Source: Pedobacter sp. MC2016-14
GTDB taxonomy: Bacteria > Bacteroidota > Bacteroidia > Sphingobacteriales > Sphingobacteriaceae
DNA: 64,000 nucleotides
Reading direction: 5' to 3'
Assembly (NCBI RefSeq): GCF_020991475.1
Contig: NZ_JAJMPA010000001.1
Coordinates: 1,054,001-1,118,000, forward strand
A program made the position numbers and the translations under genes. Below the pieces are notes generated by a model. That model was not told the origin of the DNA and ran no database searches. It saw only the letters and a list, made by a program, of their open reading frames with translations. This document shows, in pieces, positions 63,597 to 64,000 of the stretch (the first letter of the stretch is position 1; each line of letters begins with the position of its first letter).

Positions 63597-64000
63597 ATGT
63601 TAGGTTCAAAAATAGATTTATTTGGGAAGGAATGGCTTGATGTTGTTTTTGAAAAGAAAAATAAGGGCTATGGCGCTTACGAGCTTCGCCGTCAAAATTC
63701 ATCAAATACAACCAAAGCTATGCTTTTGGCAGGAACGGTATTTATACTTGCGTTTCTGACTCCAAAGATCCTAAGCCTGATCGAAGGAGCAGTTCCCGAA
63801 GATGAAATCGTTAAACAGGTAGAGGTAACGGTACAACCGCCGCCGCCTGTAAACCCGGAGACTCCGCCACCACCACCGGTAGAGCCACCGCCGCCAAAGC
63901 AGGATCAGGTGAAATTTCCACCTCCTATCGTGAAGCCAGATGAGCTGGTACGTGACGAGGAGCCTCCTCAGATTGAGGATTTAAAGAAAGCAGACCCTGG
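63597..64000 (+). CDS. tonB: TonB energy transducer, N-terminal part
   Basis: The gene starts at ATG 63597 (MLGSKIDLFGKEWLDVVF) and runs off the window after about 134 codons. It has a cytosolic segment with KNKGYGAYELRR, one membrane span (about 41-58, AMLLAGTVFILAFLTPK) and a proline-rich linker with many PPPP and PEPP units, typical of TonB. The C-terminal receptor-contacting domain lies outside. As the fourth gene after exbB-exbD-exbD it completes the energy system for the outer-membrane receptors. Confidence 0.93.
   Translation, partial: MLGSKIDLFGKEWLDVVFEKKNKGYGAYELRRQNSSNTTKAMLLAGTVFILAFLTPKILSLIEGAVPEDEIVKQVEVTVQPPPPVNPETPPPPPVEPPPPKQDQVKFPPPIVKPDELVRDEEPPQIEDLKKADP

Overview
The window comes from a Bacteroidota genome, most likely a Sphingobacteriaceae member such as Pedobacter. 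The evidence is AT-rich DNA, three SusC/SusD pairs, FecI/FecR signalling, -7 boxes of the form TAnnTTTG with few strong Shine-Dalgarno sites, and many secreted glycan-degrading enzymes. No insertion sequence, prophage, CRISPR array or rRNA was seen. There is one tRNA, tRNA-Asp(GTC).

Layout. 1-2781 holds the end of a SusC gene and its SusD. 2901-8404 is housekeeping: a small unknown gene coupled to an S41 peptidase, a ferredoxin/ferredoxin reductase pair, an LpxH-like hydrolase, prfA and tRNA-Asp. 8567-24648 looks like a pectin (rhamnogalacturonan) utilisation locus. It has a CE12-type esterase, a GH28 enzyme, a secreted unknown, an SGNH hydrolase, a divergent ECF sigma factor and FecR anti-sigma, a SusC with an STN signalling domain, SusD, a GH97 enzyme with a late frameshift, and a GH78-type rhamnosidase fused to an SGNH domain. 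24778-35000 is a mixed block: a frameshifted ORF6N gene, a DinB-like protein, unknowns, VOC proteins, an AraC regulator divergent from a siderophore-type TonB receptor and its lipoprotein, and a DUF6266-like protein. 35062-38778 is a soluble hybrid histidine kinase with two complete transmitter modules, followed by a zinc-ribbon membrane protein.

40358-56209 is a coherent N-acetylglucosamine-glycan locus: LacI regulator, SusC/SusD, a DUF5017-like lipoprotein, two tandem GH18 proteins, GH20, a sugar MFS permease, NagA, NagB and a CBM9-like protein. Three near-identical copies of a 14-bp motif (CGTGTACGTAcCCG) lie at the lacI promoter and upstream of susC, and are the likely LacI operators. The expected flow is surface capture and cutting (SusCD, GH18), release of GlcNAc in the periplasm (GH20), import (MFS), then deacetylation and deamination of GlcNAc-6-P (NagA, NagB). 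No GlcNAc kinase is visible here.

56253-64000 returns to housekeeping: a small conserved protein, metK preceded by a well-placed promoter and a SAM-II-like riboswitch, a lipid kinase coupled to a SUI1/YciH protein, pckA, and the exbB-exbD-exbD-tonB operon (tonB cut by the window end), which would energise the TonB-dependent receptors above.

The observations most worth checking are the SAM-II-like element on metK, the LacI operator triad, the repeat insertion inside the nag-locus SusD, the rhamnosidase-SGNH fusion, the two frameshifts at about 21434 and 25200, and the dual-transmitter kinase. I saw no wholly new system; these are unusual variants of known ones.
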